Part shown: positions 55,422 through 64,000 of the stretch, in pieces
Position numbering within the stretch: the first letter of the stretch is position 1
Layout of the letters: each line of letters starts with the position of its first letter
Source of the DNA: Pseudomonas oleovorans subsp. oleovorans
GTDB taxonomy: Bacteria > Pseudomonadota > Gammaproteobacteria > Pseudomonadales > Pseudomonadaceae
Length of the DNA: 64,000 nt
Reading direction: 5' to 3'
Assembly (NCBI RefSeq): GCF_002197815.1
Contig: NZ_NIUB01000006.1
Span: forward strand, 1 to 64,000
Notes under the pieces: model-generated
What the model was told of the DNA's origin: nothing
Databases searched by the model: none
What the model saw: only the letters and a program-made list of their open reading frames with translations
Made by a program: the position numbers and the translations under genes

Positions 55422-56408
55422 TCAGCGCTTCTGCTGCAACATGGCCTGGATCTGTTGCACCGAGTCCTGGGTGCGCCTGGCCAGATTGCGCACCTCGTCG
55501 GCGACCACGGCGAAGCCGCGGCCCTGCTCGCCGGCGCGGGCCGCTTCGATGGCCGCGTTGAGGGCGAGCAGGTTGGTCTGTTCGGCAATGCCCTTGATCA
55601 CCCCGGCGACCTGGGCGATCTGCCCGTAGGTGCTGTGGATGTTGGCCTGCTCGCGTTCGTGCATGCTGGCGGCGGTTTTCTCGTCGCTGATTTCGCGCAC
55701 CGCACCGGTGACATAGAGCAGCTTGCCTTGCGCATCGCGCAGGCAGCGGCCGCGTTCGCGGAACCACAGCTCGCCACGGGTCTTGTGGCGCATGCGGTAC
55801 TCCACGGCGTAGAAACCATCGTCGCTCTTGTCCAGCATCGAGGCGCTGAAGGCCTGCATGACCTGTTTGAGGTCGTCCGGGTTGACCACCTTGAAGTAGC
55901 TGTCCCAGCCATCGGGAAATTCCGCCTGGCTGTAGCCGATCAGTTCGCGGAACTGCGCAGACCAGCGGATCAGGTTCTGCGGGTGGTCGGGGTCGCCGTT
56001 CACCACGTTCATCGCCCAGCAGCCTTCGGTCAGGGTGCGTTTGGTCAGGTCCCAGACCTGACGTTCCTCGTTCCAGTGCGCACGCTCGGCGGTGAGGGTT
56101 TCGAACTGCTGGCGGCTGGCCTGCAGCTCGTCCTCGAGCAGGGCGCATTGCTGTTCGGCCTGCGCCAGGCGCTGTTGCAGGGCGGCGTATTGCTCGGTAC
56201 TGCAGGGCGCCGGCGGTAGTTGCTCGGCGTGCTGGCGAATGCGCTGCAGCTCCGTCCAGTCGTGTTGCAGGCGCTGCAGGCTGCCGAGCAGCTGCGGCTG
56301 GCGCTGCAAGTGCGGGCGGCTGGTGTCCTGCGGTCGCTGGGCGAGCAGGCTGTCGAGCCATTGGTTAAGTTCGCTGGCCAGGTTGCGAGTCGCGTTGTTG
56401 AACCACAT
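55422..56408 (-). CDS. Soluble PAS-domain chemoreceptor with shortened signalling domain
   Basis: 328 residues without TM segments. An N-terminal coiled coil (about 45-115) precedes a PAS domain ([58 protein letters not shown]). The MCP tip is highly conserved ([40 protein letters not shown]) but the protein ends within 20 residues after it, so the second long helix is very short. It resembles compact cytoplasmic receptors; the signal may be redox or metabolic. Confidence 0.85.
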   Translation of the reverse strand: MWFNNATRNLASELNQWLDSLLAQRPQDTSRPHLQRQPQLLGSLQRLQHDWTELQRIRQHAEQLPPAPCSTEQYAALQQRLAQAEQQCALLEDELQASRQQFETLTAERAHWNEERQVWDLTKRTLTEGCWAMNVVNGDPDHPQNLIRWSAQFRELIGYSQAEFPDGWDSYFKVVNPDDLKQVMQAFSASMLDKSDDGFYAVEYRMRHKTRGELWFRERGRCLRDAQGKLLYVTGAVREISDEKTAASMHEREQANIHSTYGQIAQVAGVIKGIAEQTNLLALNAAIEAARAGEQGRGFAVVADEVRNLARRTQDSVQQIQAMLQQKR

Positions 56409-56441
56409 CGGCCGGATCTCCTTGGCTATGGGATGAAACGC

Positions 56442-56481
56442 GTAGGGGCGAGCCCTGCTCGCAAGCAGAGCCCGCTCCTAC
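56442..56481. repeat. REP hairpin between the PAS receptor and tdm
   Basis: GTAGGGGCGAGCCCTGCTCG faces AGCAGAGCCCGCTCCTAC. Further REP-like arms (GGCGGTGCTCCCACAGGG, GCGCCCCGCGGCGAATGGG) fill 56560-56670. No gene was seen in 56409-56683. Confidence 0.7.
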
Positions 56482-56683
56482 AGATGGCGGCTTCCCTAGC
56501 AATTCCTTCTCCAAGATCAGTACTGCCGCGTAGCTCGCGACTGATGGGCATGCCAATGCCGCGGCTAAAGCCTCGAAGCGGAAAGCTTCGCCCCGGGGCG
56601 GTGCTCCCACAGGGATGACGTATGCCCTCCACTTTTGCAGCAGCCGCGCCCCGCGGCGAATGGGAATAGCCAGCCATCACGAC

Positions 56684-59029
56684 CTACGCCCGCACACGGT
56701 TCTTGTCCGGGTCGTAGGCGACAGTGCCGGCGCTCACCGTTGCCGCGATGCGTTTCTGCTGGCCGTCGAGCTTGCCCACTTCCAGCCGGGTGCCGGGCTC
56801 GCAGTAGGAGGCGTCGAGACGGCATAGGGCGATGTTCTTGCCCAGCGCTGGCGAGCGGGTGGCGCTGGTGATCACCCCGACCTGGGCGCGGCCGAGGTGT
56901 ACGCAGTCGCCGTGGGACGCTGGCTCGTTGCCTTCCAGTTCGAGGCCGGCCAGCCTGTGCATCGGGTGTTCCTTGCGCCGCAGCAGCGCCTGGCGGCCGA
57001 TAAAATCGTCCTGCTTGCTCTTCAGCGGCACGCAGAAGCCGATGCCGGCCTCGAACGGGTCGGTCTGGTCGCTGAACTCGTAGCCGGCGAAGATCAGCCC
57101 TGCCTCGATGCGCAGCATGTCCAGGGCGTGCAGGCCGAGCGGTGCCAGGCCCAGTGGCTCGCCGAGTTGCCAGAGGCGTTGCCAGATCTGCATGGCATCG
57201 CTGGGGTGGCACCAGATTTCAAAGCCCAGCTCGCCGGTGTAGCCGGTGCGCGAGACCATCAGCGGACAGCCGTTGTAGTCGCCCAAGCGGCCGGTGAGGA
57301 AGCGGAACCAGCCCAGCTCTGCCAGGGGCGGCTGGGTACCTGGCGTCCAGATCATCTGCTGCAGCAGTTGGCGGCTGAGCGGGCCTTGCACAGCGATGTT
57401 GTGGATCTGCTCGGAGGCGGATTTGATCCACACCTTCATGTCCAGTTTCTCGGCCTGCTGGCGCAGCCATTCGCCACCGAAGTCCTCGCCGCCGATCCAG
57501 CGGAAGGCGTCCGGGCCAAGGCGCAACAGCGTGCCGTCGTCGAGCATGCCGCCATGCTCGTAGCACATGGCGCTGTAGACCACCTGGCCTACCGCCAGCT
57601 TGCGCACGTCGCGGGTCAGGCAGTAGTTGAGCAGGGCTTCGGCGTCGGGGCCGAGCACCTCGAATTTGCGCAGGGCGGAGAGGTCCATCACCGCGACCCG
57701 TTCGCGGCAGGCGTGGTATTCCGCCAGCGTGCCGTAGCCGTCGAACTGGGTGGGGGTCCACCAGCCGCGGTAGTCGATGAAGTGGCGGGTGAGGGCAGAG
57801 GTGCCGGGGTGGAAGCCGCTCTCGCGGGTCAGCACCGGGTCGGCGTCGGGTGTCTTGCGAGTGGCCATGGCGATACTGAAACGCTCCTGTTCGGAATACA
57901 CGCGGATGTGGATGTCGGTGGGCTGCCAGCCATTGGCCGGGTCGATGTCGTCCGGGCAGGAGCTGCTGGCGCAGACCAGGTCGGTCATGGCGCGCAGCAG
58001 TACATAGTCGCCGGGGCGCGACCAGGGCTCGTCGAGGGTCAGTTGCTGGTGGGCGTCGATGCCGGTGTTGAAGAAGAAATTGATCGCCGGCCAGCCGGGG
58101 CGGCCGTGCACGCCATGCTTGGCCAGTGCGCGGCTGATGTTGTCGCTGCAGTTGGCGTGGCCGAAGTAACCCTGGCTTTCGTAGTAGCGCGCGGTGCAGG
58201 CCAGGGCAAAGGTGTCGTGGCGGCCGACGGTGTCGCGCACCACCTCCAGCATCGGCTGCATGTCGCGGTCGAAGAATTTGCTGAACAGGCCGGGGCCCGG
58301 GTAGGCATTGCCGTTCAGGGTGCGGGTGACGGTGGGGTCGAGGTCGATCTCGCGGCCGGCGTCGAGGCCGCGCCGGTCGAAGGCGACGAAGTCCGAGCAT
58401 TGCCGCCCGGCGACGTCGATCACCTGGATGTACTGGCCGGCAGCGACCACGTAATCGCGCGCCGTGCCGGGGTGGATGGTGAACTCGTCAACCAGTTCGC
58501 CGAGCGGCGCCGGCAGTGTCGGCAGCAGCAGGCTGGACGGGTTGGCGCGTTGGATCAGCAGGCGCAGCTCGCTGGCGCGCGTCTGCTGGTCCACCGGCGT
58601 CTGTCCGCCGGGTGCGGCGACTATCACCAGCAGTGCTGCGCTGGCGCTGAGGGTGCGGCGGTAACCGGCTGGGGTGCCGGGTGGCCAGAGCCGCGCGGCA
58701 GGCGGCAGGTGGCGGCAATCGATGCCGCGGCGCAGCAGCGCGGCGCCGACCTGGGCCGCCTCGCGGCTGCCGTCGTGCAGCAGGTGAGTGATGAACTCGG
58801 CACCCGGGCAGGCGGCGAGCCCGAGGGCGGTAAGCGCCGCTCGGCCATTGTCGGCGAAGGCCAGCAGCTCGGCGGCCTGGTCGCCTTCGAGGTCGATCAG
58901 CTCCAGGCGGTCGCCCGGCTCCAGGGCCACCACGGTCAAGCCGCCGGGGGCGACGCGGTGGCGTTCCAGCCCTGGGGTACGGGCGAACAGCGCCGGCTCC
59001 AGCGGCCGGGAAATCACGGGCAGGTTCAT
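56684..59029 (-). CDS. tdm: Trimethylamine-N-oxide demethylase
   Basis: 781 residues with two fused parts. The N-terminal half is a DUF1989 metal-binding domain (LVDEFTIHPGTARDYVVAAG, GRQCSDFVAFDRRGLDAG, HANCSDNISRALAKHG). The C-terminal half is a GcvT-like THF domain (VAVMDLSALRKFEVLGPDAE, MVSRTGYTGELGFEIWCHPS, QDDFIGRQALLRRKEHP). This architecture and length are those of bacterial Tdm, which splits TMAO into dimethylamine and formaldehyde, the latter passed to THF. It is the last gene of the operon containing tmm. GGAG precedes ATG 59029. Confidence 0.9.
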   Translation of the reverse strand: MNLPVISRPLEPALFARTPGLERHRVAPGGLTVVALEPGDRLELIDLEGDQAAELLAFADNGRAALTALGLAACPGAEFITHLLHDGSREAAQVGAALLRRGIDCRHLPPAARLWPPGTPAGYRRTLSASAALLVIVAAPGGQTPVDQQTRASELRLLIQRANPSSLLLPTLPAPLGELVDEFTIHPGTARDYVVAAGQYIQVIDVAGRQCSDFVAFDRRGLDAGREIDLDPTVTRTLNGNAYPGPGLFSKFFDRDMQPMLEVVRDTVGRHDTFALACTARYYESQGYFGHANCSDNISRALAKHGVHGRPGWPAINFFFNTGIDAHQQLTLDEPWSRPGDYVLLRAMTDLVCASSSCPDDIDPANGWQPTDIHIRVYSEQERFSIAMATRKTPDADPVLTRESGFHPGTSALTRHFIDYRGWWTPTQFDGYGTLAEYHACRERVAVMDLSALRKFEVLGPDAEALLNYCLTRDVRKLAVGQVVYSAMCYEHGGMLDDGTLLRLGPDAFRWIGGEDFGGEWLRQQAEKLDMKVWIKSASEQIHNIAVQGPLSRQLLQQMIWTPGTQPPLAELGWFRFLTGRLGDYNGCPLMVSRTGYTGELGFEIWCHPSDAMQIWQRLWQLGEPLGLAPLGLHALDMLRIEAGLIFAGYEFSDQTDPFEAGIGFCVPLKSKQDDFIGRQALLRRKEHPMHRLAGLELEGNEPASHGDCVHLGRAQVGVITSATRSPALGKNIALCRLDASYCEPGTRLEVGKLDGQQKRIAATVSAGTVAYDPDKNRVRA

Positions 59030-59057
59030 GTCATGGCTCCACGCAAGGATTCGTTCC

Positions 59058-59130
59058 GTAGGGTGCGCCGTGCGCACCGACAGCCGTGGCATTCGAGGGC
59101 CATCCATTGGTGCGCGCAGCGCACCCTACG
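59058..59130. repeat. REP pair between tmm and tdm
   Basis: GTAGGGTGCGCCGTGCGCACC faces GGTGCGCGCAGCGCACCCTAC across 31 bp. It lies in the 110-bp gap between two co-directional pathway genes and could set their relative mRNA levels. Confidence 0.75.
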
Positions 59131-59139
59131 GGTACGGTT

Positions 59140-60510
59140 TCAACCCACGGCTTTGATGGCGGTCGACGGCTCGTCGGCGAGGTAGGCGGATAGCGAATCG
59201 TCCAAGGCCTGCAGCCAGGGCGTGTGGTGCGGCGTGGCCAGGGTGCCGGTGATCAGCGAGCGGAAGCACTTGTCGCGGTAACCCATAATGTTTTCGTACT
59301 TGTCATGCTTCCATTCGAGGAAGGTCTGGTTCACCGCGGCGATGTCGAAGCTCGGGTAGTCGGTGGCTTCGATCAGTTGGCGGATGTACTCGCCCTGGAA
59401 CTCGAACATCTGCTGGGCGGTTTCCAGGGTTTCTTCTTCCTGACGCCAGGCCAGGTTCTCAGCGTGCATGCGCTCCTGATCCGGCAGAGCGATGCGGCCG
59501 AGGATCACATCGCGGGCGTACCAGGCCTGGGCGTCGAACATGTTGAAGCTGTACCACTGGTCCTGCATGCCGAGGTAGATCAGCCTGGGGTTCTGCTCCC
59601 AGAACACGCCCTTGTACAGATTCAGCGGCCACAGGCGGTTGCCGGTCTTCAGGCGCAGTTCTTCCGGCAGGAAGGGGAAGTGGTGCTTGTAACCGGTACA
59701 GAGGATCACCGCGTCCACGTGCTTGCTGCTGCCGTCGGCGAAAAAGGCGGTGTTGCCGCAGACGCGCTGCAGCAGCGGCTTCTCTTCCCAGTTCGACGGC
59801 CAGCGATAGCCCATGGGCGCGCTGCGGTAGCAACTGGTGATGGAGCGGGCTCCGTACTTGAAGCATTGCGAGCCGATGTCCTCGGCCGAATAGCTGCCGC
59901 CGACGATGAGCACATCCTTGCCCTTGAATTCCAGGGCGTCGCGGAAGTCGTGGGCGTGCAGCACACGGCCGCCGAAGGATTCGAAACCCTCGAAGTAGGG
60001 CACGTTTGGGGTGGAGAAGTGGCCGCTGGCGACCACCACGTAGTCGAAGGTTTCGCTGTAGGTCAGATCCTGCTCGTAGCTGTGGGCGGTGACCTCGAAG
60101 GTGCCGTTGGCAGCGTCCCAGGTTACCCCGCGCACCGTGGTGTTGAAGCGGATGAAGGGGCGCACGCCGGCCTTCTCCACGCGGCCCTTGATGTAGTCCC
60201 AGAGCACCTCGCGCGGTGGGTAGGAGCCCATGGGGCGGCCGAAGTGTTCGTCGAAGCTGTAGTCGGCGAACTCCAGGCATTCCTTTGGCCCGTTGGACCA
60301 GAGGTAGCGGTACATGCTGCCGTGAACCGGCTCGCCGTGTTCGTCCAGGCCAGTGCGCCAGGTGTAGTTCCACATGCCGCCCCAGTCCGATTGCTTCTCG
60401 AAGCAGACCAGCTCGGGTATCTCGGCGCCCTCGGCATGGGCCGACTGGAAGGCACGCAACTGGGCGAGGCCACAGGGGCCGGCGCCGATGATGGCGACTC
60501 GTTGTTTCAT
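59140..60510 (-). CDS. tmm: Trimethylamine monooxygenase (bacterial flavin-containing monooxygenase)
   Basis: 456 residues. The FAD motif GAGPCG is at residues 9-14, the FMO fingerprint [11 protein letters not shown] at about 155, and the NADPH motif [11 protein letters not shown] at about 180. Tmm-type blocks include [40 protein letters not shown] and the C-terminal [20 protein letters not shown]. It oxidises trimethylamine to TMAO with NADPH and O2. The ATG overlaps the folD stop (ATGA). Confidence 0.92.
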   Translation of the reverse strand: MKQRVAIIGAGPCGLAQLRAFQSAHAEGAEIPELVCFEKQSDWGGMWNYTWRTGLDEHGEPVHGSMYRYLWSNGPKECLEFADYSFDEHFGRPMGSYPPREVLWDYIKGRVEKAGVRPFIRFNTTVRGVTWDAANGTFEVTAHSYEQDLTYSETFDYVVVASGHFSTPNVPYFEGFESFGGRVLHAHDFRDALEFKGKDVLIVGGSYSAEDIGSQCFKYGARSITSCYRSAPMGYRWPSNWEEKPLLQRVCGNTAFFADGSSKHVDAVILCTGYKHHFPFLPEELRLKTGNRLWPLNLYKGVFWEQNPRLIYLGMQDQWYSFNMFDAQAWYARDVILGRIALPDQERMHAENLAWRQEEETLETAQQMFEFQGEYIRQLIEATDYPSFDIAAVNQTFLEWKHDKYENIMGYRDKCFRSLITGTLATPHHTPWLQALDDSLSAYLADEPSTAIKAVG

Positions 60511-61418
60511 GCGGGGTTCTCCAAGGTAGATAGGGGCAGGCCGGTGGCCGGGTGCTGGAGGCGCGCCGCGACCAGGGTGTTCTTCATCAGGAAGGCGATG
60601 GTCATGGGGCCGACGCCGCCGGGCACTGGGGTGATGGCGGCGGCGCGGGTGAGGGCGGAGTCGAAGTCGACATCGCCGACCAGGCGCGAACGGCCGCCTT
60701 CGTCGATGCGGTTGATGCCGACGTCGATGACCACGGCGCCGGGTTTCAGCCAGTCGGCGTCGACCAGACGCGGTTTGCCGACGGCGGCGACGACGATGTC
60801 GGCCTGGCGGCACAGCTCGCGCAGGTTGGCGCTTTTCGAGTGCACCACGCTGACCGAGCAGTGGGCCTTGAGCAGCAGGGCGGCCATGGGTTTGCCGACG
60901 ATATTGGAGCGGCCGATGACCACCGCATGCTTGCCGGTCAGGTCGCCGCAGCTGTCCTGCAGCAGGCGCAGGCAGCCCGCCGGGGTGCAGGGCGTGAGCA
61001 CGTCGCGGCCTTGGCTGAGGCCACCGACGTTTTCGGCGTGGAAGCCGTCGACGTCCTTCAGTGGGTTGATCGCCTGCAGCACGCGGGTTTCGTCGATATG
61101 CGCCGGCAGCGGCAACTGCACGAGAATGCCGTGCACGCTGTAGTCGGCATTCAGGCTGTGGATAAGTGCCAGCAGGTCGGCTTCAGCCGTGTCTGCCGGC
61201 AGCTTGTGTTCCAGGGAGCGGATGCCGCATTCCTCGGCGCGCAGCACCTTGTTGCGCACATAGACCTGGCTGGCCGGGTCGTCGCCGACCAGCACCACGG
61301 CCAGCGCCGGTTTGATGCCGGCGGCTTTCAGGGTGCGCACATCCTCGGTCACTTCGGCCAGCACGCGGGCGGCCGCCGCCTTGCCATCGATGAGCTTGGG
61401 AGACAGGACGGCGCTCAT
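60507..61418 (-). CDS. folD: Methylene-THF dehydrogenase / methenyl-THF cyclohydrolase, paralogue 2
   Basis: 303 residues with the same FolD motifs as the copy at 45322-46245. Long identical blocks include [12 protein letters not shown] and [20 protein letters not shown]. Differences cluster at the N-terminus ([13 protein letters not shown]) and C-terminus. It oxidises the C1-THF produced by Tdm and the GcvT-like protein. It overlaps both purU and tmm by ATGA. Confidence 0.95.
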   Translation of the reverse strand: MSAVLSPKLIDGKAAAARVLAEVTEDVRTLKAAGIKPALAVVLVGDDPASQVYVRNKVLRAEECGIRSLEHKLPADTAEADLLALIHSLNADYSVHGILVQLPLPAHIDETRVLQAINPLKDVDGFHAENVGGLSQGRDVLTPCTPAGCLRLLQDSCGDLTGKHAVVIGRSNIVGKPMAALLLKAHCSVSVVHSKSANLRELCRQADIVVAAVGKPRLVDADWLKPGAVVIDVGINRIDEGGRSRLVGDVDFDSALTRAAAITPVPGGVGPMTIAFLMKNTLVAARLQHPATGLPLSTLENPA

Positions 61419-62269
61419 CGGAAGATCACCGTCTTGTCGCCGTTGAGGAGCACGCGGTGTTCCAGGTGGTACTTCAGCGCCTTGGAGAGGGCCACCGTCT
61501 CGGTGTCCCGGCCGATGGCGACGAGGTCATCGGGCAGATAGGCGTGGTCCACGCGCTGGACTTCCTGTTCGATGATCGGACCTTCGTCGAGGTCCGAAGT
61601 CACGTAGTGCGCGGTGGCGCCGATCAGCTTGACGCCGCGTTCATAGGCCTGGTGATAGGGCTTGGCGCCCTTGAAACCGGGCAGGAAGGAATGATGGATG
61701 TTGATGGCGCGGCCGGAGAGCTGCTGGCACAGGTCATCGGAGAGGATCTGCATGTAGCGCGCGAGCACCACCAGCTCGGTCTGCGTTTCGTCAACGATCT
61801 TCATCAGCGCCGCTTCCTGTTGGGCCTTGGTGTCGCGGGTCACCGGCAGGTAGATGAAGCGGATGCCCTCGCGCTCGGCCATTGGCCGCAGGTCGAGGTG
61901 GTTGGAGACGATGGCGGTGATCTGCATGTCCAGCTCGCCCTTGTGGTGGCGATAAAGCAGGTCCACCAGGCAGTGGTCGAACTTGCTCACCATCAGCAGC
62001 ACGCGCATCGGCCGCTGGCTTTCGAACAGTTCCCAGTCCATGGCGAAGGGCACGGCAATGTCATCGAAACCCTGGCGCAGGGCGTCGATGTCCGCCCGGG
62101 TCGTGTCATTGAAGCGGAACACCGCACGCATGAAGAAGCGCCCGGTGAACTCGTCGTCGAACTGCGCCAGCTCGCTGAGGTAGCAGTCGCGCCCGGCCAG
62201 GTAGGTGGTGACCGCCGCGACGATGCCGGAGGTGGCCGGGCAACTGATCTTGAGGATGTAATGATTCAT
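61415..62269 (-). CDS. purU: Formyltetrahydrofolate deformylase, paralogue 2
   Basis: 284 residues with ACT domain ([20 protein letters not shown]) and catalytic [20 protein letters not shown] / [11 protein letters not shown]. The C-terminal two-thirds is almost identical to paralogue 1, while the segment after the ACT domain ([20 protein letters not shown]) differs. It releases formate and regenerates THF for the demethylases of its own operon. Confidence 0.95.
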   Translation of the reverse strand: MNHYILKISCPATSGIVAAVTTYLAGRDCYLSELAQFDDEFTGRFFMRAVFRFNDTTRADIDALRQGFDDIAVPFAMDWELFESQRPMRVLLMVSKFDHCLVDLLYRHHKGELDMQITAIVSNHLDLRPMAEREGIRFIYLPVTRDTKAQQEAALMKIVDETQTELVVLARYMQILSDDLCQQLSGRAINIHHSFLPGFKGAKPYHQAYERGVKLIGATAHYVTSDLDEGPIIEQEVQRVDHAYLPDDLVAIGRDTETVALSKALKYHLEHRVLLNGDKTVIFR

Positions 62270-62302
62270 GGTGGTGGCTCTCGTGCAGGCAAGGTCGTGC
62301 GC

Positions 62303-63433
62303 TCAGCCCTTGGCGGTGCGCTTCTTCTTCTCGGGGTCGTCGAACGGCAGACTGTGGGCGATGGCGGCGCAGTCGAGGCTGCCGCGCACCTGCAGGGGCA
62401 CGCCCTGCTCGGCGATCTGCGGCTCGACACGGGCGATGGCCATGGAGCGTTCGGTCAGGCGCGAGTACATGGAGCAGGTGATGACGCCGACCTGACGGCC
62501 GTCGTGCCAGAGGGTGTCGCCGCCTTGGGCGGCCTGGTGGCCGTCGAGCAGCACACCGAAGATCTTGAAACGCTCCTGGCCCTTGAGCCGGTAGTGCTCG
62601 CCGGCGCCACGGAAGTCCTGCTTGCCGGGCGATACGGTGAAATCCAGGCCCAGTTCCCACAGGGTGTCGCCGGCCTTCTGATCGGCGAAGGGGTACATCT
62701 GCGAGTTGTCGTAGGGGAAGAACAGCAGGTAGCTCTCCACCCGTAGCCAGTCCAGGGCGGTGAATGCGCAGGGGATGATGCCGTAGCCCTTGCCCTGCTC
62801 CAGGATGGCGTCCCAGATCGCTGGGGCGTCGGCGGCCTTGCAGAAGATCTCGTAGCCGCGTTCGCCGGTGTAGCCGGTGCGCGAGATCATCACCGGGCGG
62901 TCGAACAGCTTGGTCTGCAGGTGGTGGAAGTAGGGCAGGTCGCGGATGCCCGGTACATGCTCGGCGAGAAAATCCACCGCGCGTGGGCCCTGCAGGGACA
63001 GGTCGTGCAGGTCGTCGTCGAACAGCACCGCCACCTGGCGGCCCTGCGCCGAGCGGATCAGCATCTCGTGGCCGGTGCCGGCGCCGTGCACCACCATGAA
63101 GGCGTTGGGGCCGGTACGGTAGACGATGCAGTCGTCGATGAACTTGCCGTCCTCATCGAGCAGGCAGGCATACACCGATTTGCCCGGATACAGCTTGCCG
63201 ATGTCGCGGGTGGTGGCGTAGTCCAGCAGGCTTTCGGCGTGCGGGCCGACGTAGTGCACCTTCTTCAGCCCGGATACGTCCATCAGGCCGGCACGGGTGC
63301 GGATGGCTTCGTGGTGGTCGGCCAGGTCGCTGGCGTAGGTCCAGGCGGTGCCCATGCCGTTCCAGTCTTCGAGTTGCGAGCCGAGTGCCAGGTGACGTTC
63401 GCGCAGCGCGCTGATGCGCCATGAATTGGCCAT
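62303..63433 (-). CDS. GcvT-like THF-dependent protein of the dimethylamine monooxygenase locus (DmmD-like)
   Basis: A 376-residue aminomethyltransferase-fold protein. RTRAGLMDVSGLKKVHYVGP, LQGPRAVDFLAEHVPGIRDL, MISRTGYTGERGYEIFCKAA and DTLWELGLDFTVSPGKQDFR are GcvT-family blocks. It lies just downstream of a DUF3445 haem N-demethylase gene. In this context it should capture the formaldehyde released from dimethylamine as methylene-THF for FolD. It is not the glycine-cleavage T protein, since no gcvH or gcvP is near. AGAGGA precedes the ATG. Confidence 0.83.
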   Translation of the reverse strand: MANSWRISALRERHLALGSQLEDWNGMGTAWTYASDLADHHEAIRTRAGLMDVSGLKKVHYVGPHAESLLDYATTRDIGKLYPGKSVYACLLDEDGKFIDDCIVYRTGPNAFMVVHGAGTGHEMLIRSAQGRQVAVLFDDDLHDLSLQGPRAVDFLAEHVPGIRDLPYFHHLQTKLFDRPVMISRTGYTGERGYEIFCKAADAPAIWDAILEQGKGYGIIPCAFTALDWLRVESYLLFFPYDNSQMYPFADQKAGDTLWELGLDFTVSPGKQDFRGAGEHYRLKGQERFKIFGVLLDGHQAAQGGDTLWHDGRQVGVITCSMYSRLTERSMAIARVEPQIAEQGVPLQVRGSLDCAAIAHSLPFDDPEKKKRTAKG

Positions 63434-63460
63434 GGTTGAATCCTCTTGTTGGGGGAGTGT

Positions 63461-64000
63461 TCAGGCTTCGGGATCGAACCGGCGTAGCCAGTCCACCAGC
63501 GTCTGGCGGTAACGGGTGATGCCCTTGTAGTCGGCGATGGGATCGGGCAGGTCGCGCATCACCCGGTGCAGGCGTTGGGCCCAGGCCGGATTGCTGACCA
63601 GTTCATCGAGGCTGATGAGGTAGGTGCGGATGCCGAACAGCAGCGCGTTGGAGCGCGGCAGGCGGGCCATCAGTTGCAACTCGACGCGCAGGTGCACCAG
63701 GCGGCCGACGTTGTCCGGCGTGACCTTGCCGCGATCGTTGCCCCATTCGTGGTAGGTCTCGGGCGAGGTGTCCAGGCGCGGGTTGATGGTCAGGGTCCAG
63801 TTCAGCCGGCGTACCGGCGCACCGACCTGGATGTTCAGCAAATACTTCAGCGCGCGGTCGAACACGCCCATCTGGTGCGCCATCGGCACCGGCGAATGCC
63901 ACTGCTTGAAGCTCATGCCGGCGTCGAAGCGCAGCGACCAGTCGGCCGGGCAGGTGACCATGCCTGCGTCCATGAACAGGTCGCCGTCGCGCTGGTCGAG
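63461..64000 (-). CDS. Haem-dependent oxidative N-demethylase, DUF3445 family (DmmA-like), N-terminus beyond the edge
   Basis: The last 179 residues are present, open to the window edge (LDQRDGDLFMDAGMVTCPAD, WSLRFDAGMSFKQWHSPVPM, RRLNWTLTINPRLDTSPETY, LRVELQLMARLPRSNALLFG, IRTYLISLDEL). This is the DUF3445 alpha-subunit family of dimethylamine monooxygenase, which demethylates dimethylamine to methylamine with O2 and NADPH. The other dmm subunits are not in the window and are expected to its right. Confidence 0.85.
   Translation of the reverse strand, partial: LDQRDGDLFMDAGMVTCPADWSLRFDAGMSFKQWHSPVPMAHQMGVFDRALKYLLNIQVGAPVRRLNWTLTINPRLDTSPETYHEWGNDRGKVTPDNVGRLVHLRVELQLMARLPRSNALLFGIRTYLISLDELVSNPAWAQRLHRVMRDLPDPIADYKGITRYRQTLVDWLRRFDPEA

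Noticed and set aside
56897..59185. 762-codon open frame opposite tdm
   Set aside because: Shadow frame; no domain, and tdm has complete two-domain architecture.
62303..63433. Glycine cleavage T protein (gcvT)
   Set aside because: No gcvH/gcvP nearby; operon is with DUF3445, purU, folD, tmm and tdm.

Overview
The window looks like about 64 kb of a high-GC Pseudomonas chromosome. The leuA, mechanosensitive channel, M23 peptidase, xseA and guaB-guaA block, the NdpA/YejK, SbcD and YjeH homologues and the abundant GTAGGAGC- and GTAGGGTG-type REP hairpins all fit Pseudomonas. A chromosomal integron and a complete methylated-amine locus point to the P. mendocina / P. pseudoalcaligenes / P. oleovorans side of the genus. 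The species assignment is inference.

Layout. 1-8.3 kb: housekeeping and accessory genes (aldehyde dehydrogenase with a divergent AraC regulator, glutaredoxin, NdpA, an orphan TAXI receptor, a YjeH-type amino-acid exporter with a divergent Lrp-type regulator, SbcD). 8.4-11.6 kb: a small chromosomal integron. It has a LexA-boxed intI, an attI-like site and four AT-rich cassette genes separated by attC sites; one attC has decayed and the last is cut off. 11.6-16.3 kb: nested debris (an IS4-family 5' remnant, two copies of a group II intron 3' end, an alcohol dehydrogenase gene, an IS66-family element). The normal sbcD partner, sbcC, is not found here. 16.3-30.5 kb: conserved core (leuA with a candidate leader peptide, GST, YbdG-type channel, M23 peptidase, xseA, LysR/PACE efflux pair, guaB, guaA) plus a Fur-boxed TonB receptor that is a multi-lesion pseudogene. 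30.5-33.3 kb: a mini-island with a P4-type integrase abutting the 3' end of guaA, carrying a HicA-like two-gene module and an AlpA-type regulator.

33.7-64 kb: catabolic block. First comes an NCS1 transporter (frameshifted), an isochorismatase-fold hydrolase, a luciferase-like monooxygenase, a frameshifted chemoreceptor and an IclR regulator. Then follows a methylated-amine pathway running from trimethylamine to ammonium, glutamate and formate. Tmm oxidises TMA to TMAO, Tdm splits TMAO to dimethylamine and formaldehyde, and a DUF3445 haem N-demethylase with a GcvT-like partner (cut by the right edge) should demethylate dimethylamine. GmaS, MgsABC and MgdABCD convert methylamine through gamma-glutamylmethylamide and N-methylglutamate. 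Two paralogous folD-purU pairs, one in each minus-strand operon, take the THF-bound C1 unit to formate. AmtB, an SMR exporter, a soluble PAS chemoreceptor and an XRE-cupin regulator complete the locus. A sigma-54 promoter precedes gmaS, and an 18-bp near-palindrome is shared by the gmaS and purU-folD-mgd promoter regions.

No tRNA, rRNA or CRISPR array was seen. Several genes carry single small lesions in short repeats; each is flagged because sequencing error cannot be excluded.
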